Below, one piece after another: positions 63,443-64,000 of a stretch of DNA of 64,000 nt. Location of the stretch: assembly GCF_000718775.1 (NCBI RefSeq), contig NZ_JOCB01000015.1, forward strand, positions 41,370 to 105,369. The letters are read 5' to 3'. The notes under the pieces are model-generated. The model had not been told where the DNA came from, did no database searches, and saw only the letters and a list, made by a program, of their open reading frames with translations. This DNA comes from Streptomyces sp. NRRL S-31 (GTDB taxonomy: Bacteria; Actinomycetota; Actinomycetes; Streptomycetales; Streptomycetaceae). A program made the translations under genes and the position numbers. Position 1 is the first letter of the stretch. Every line of letters starts with the position of its first letter.

Positions 63443-64000
63443 ATGACCGCCGACCATGACGGCACGGGGGCGCACACGGAGCCCGGGGAGCCCGGGGAGG
63501 CCGGCAGGCGCGGGAAAGAACAGGGGGAGTACCGGGAGCACGGGGAGTACGCGAAGCATGGGGAGCACGGAGAAGGCGGGGAGTACGGCGGGATGGACGC
63601 CCTGATGGCCGCGATCACCGGCGAACCCCTGCCCGACGAGGCCCGCCGGGACCCCGGCTTCCGCGCCGAACACCGCGCGGCCGAGGCCGATCTGGCGGTG
63701 CTCCGCGATCAACTGGCCTTGTTGGCAGAGGTCCTGACGGGAGAGCAGCCACCCGCGGGGAAGGCACCCGGGGACGCGGGGCCCGGGGAGCCGGCGGCCG
63801 GGAGGACCGGGACCGCTGGGCGGACGGAGGCCGCCGGGACGGCGGGGACTTCGTCGTCACAGGCCGGGGGGACGGGTTCCTCCCGGGCGGCGGACGCGGG
63901 AGGCGGCCGGGAGGCGGTGGGCGCCGGACGTCGCTCCCGGAGCCGCACCCGCCCGGGCGGACCGGGCCGGCCGGGCGGGCGCGGCCGGGCGGTGCGGGCC
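63443..64000 (+). CDS. Probable anti-sigma protein, truncated by window end
   Basis: Open reading frame of at least 186 codons beginning at ATG 63443, one base after the sigma stop, with no stop in the window. The N-terminus is Gly/Glu/His-rich low complexity (EPGEPGEAGRRGKEQGEYRE). Residues about 51-95 form a helical domain (DALMAAITGEPLPDEARRDP, RAAEADLAVLRDQLALLAEVL) typical of cytoplasmic anti-sigma tops. The rest is Gly/Ala/Arg-rich and may lead to a membrane helix beyond the window. Partner of the preceding sigma factor by position; not proven. Confidence 0.6.
   Translation, partial: MTADHDGTGAHTEPGEPGEAGRRGKEQGEYREHGEYAKHGEHGEGGEYGGMDALMAAITGEPLPDEARRDPGFRAEHRAAEADLAVLRDQLALLAEVLTGEQPPAGKAPGDAGPGEPAAGRTGTAGRTEAAGTAGTSSSQAGGTGSSRAADAGGGREAVGAGRRSRSRTRPGGPGRPGGRGRAVRA

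Overview
The window is high-GC actinobacterial DNA (long GC-rich codons, GTG and TTG starts, AGGAGG-type ribosome sites, a TTA codon in one accessory gene). Tyrosinase, chaplin, dynamin, SsbB, LPMO and PknG genes point to Streptomyces. As far as I recall the Streptomyces coelicolor map, the order follows roughly SCO27xx down to SCO2639; this comes from memory and was not searched.

Layout. 1-3.6 kb: small secreted proteins, the melC1/melC2 tyrosinase pair and a short chaplin (ChpG-like). 3.7-8.2 kb: a D-2-hydroxyacid dehydrogenase, then a patchy accessory stretch (HTH protein, HNH protein, DUF7660-like protein, a TTA-containing membrane protein, a 54-residue Cys-rich miniprotein and the decayed 3' end of a tyrosine integrase) ending at tRNA-Arg(UCU). 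8.5-13.7 kb: two dynamin-like GTPases followed by SsbB, a group linked to sporulation septation and chromosome segregation. 14-16.5 kb: a thioester-forming, sortase-anchored surface protein and an AA10 LPMO with a CebR-type operator. 16.6-24.7 kb: membrane proteins, a DUF1326/DUF2182 pair, a frameshifted small gene, EttA, a thioesterase, a truncated haemoglobin and a PCMT-like methyltransferase.

24.7-35.4 kb: one strand carries a signalling operon: GlnX-like sensor, GlnH-like binding protein, coiled-coil protein, PknG-like kinase, PP2C phosphatase, VWA protein and FHA protein. This is the most interesting system here: the mycobacterial glnX-glnH-pknG amino-acid sensing module extended with a phosphatase, an FHA reader and a VWA protein. 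35.9-42.7 kb: the csnREFGHK-type operon for chito-oligosaccharide (glucosamine) uptake and catabolism, with a palindromic operator upstream.

42.8-51 kb: a membrane protein, a Uma2 protein, an MscS channel, an HNH protein, and a sigma/anti-sigma pair followed by an ABC exporter. 51-57.5 kb: MalQ with a coupled miniprotein, a MarR/EamA divergon with a 30-bp palindrome, a Phe/Gly-rich secreted peptide, and a frameshifted GntR gene next to an HTH-less UTRA partner. 57.6-64 kb: PepN, a second Phe/Gly-rich peptide, an MFS remnant, aspartate-semialdehyde dehydrogenase, a sigma factor and the start of its probable anti-sigma partner, cut by the window end.
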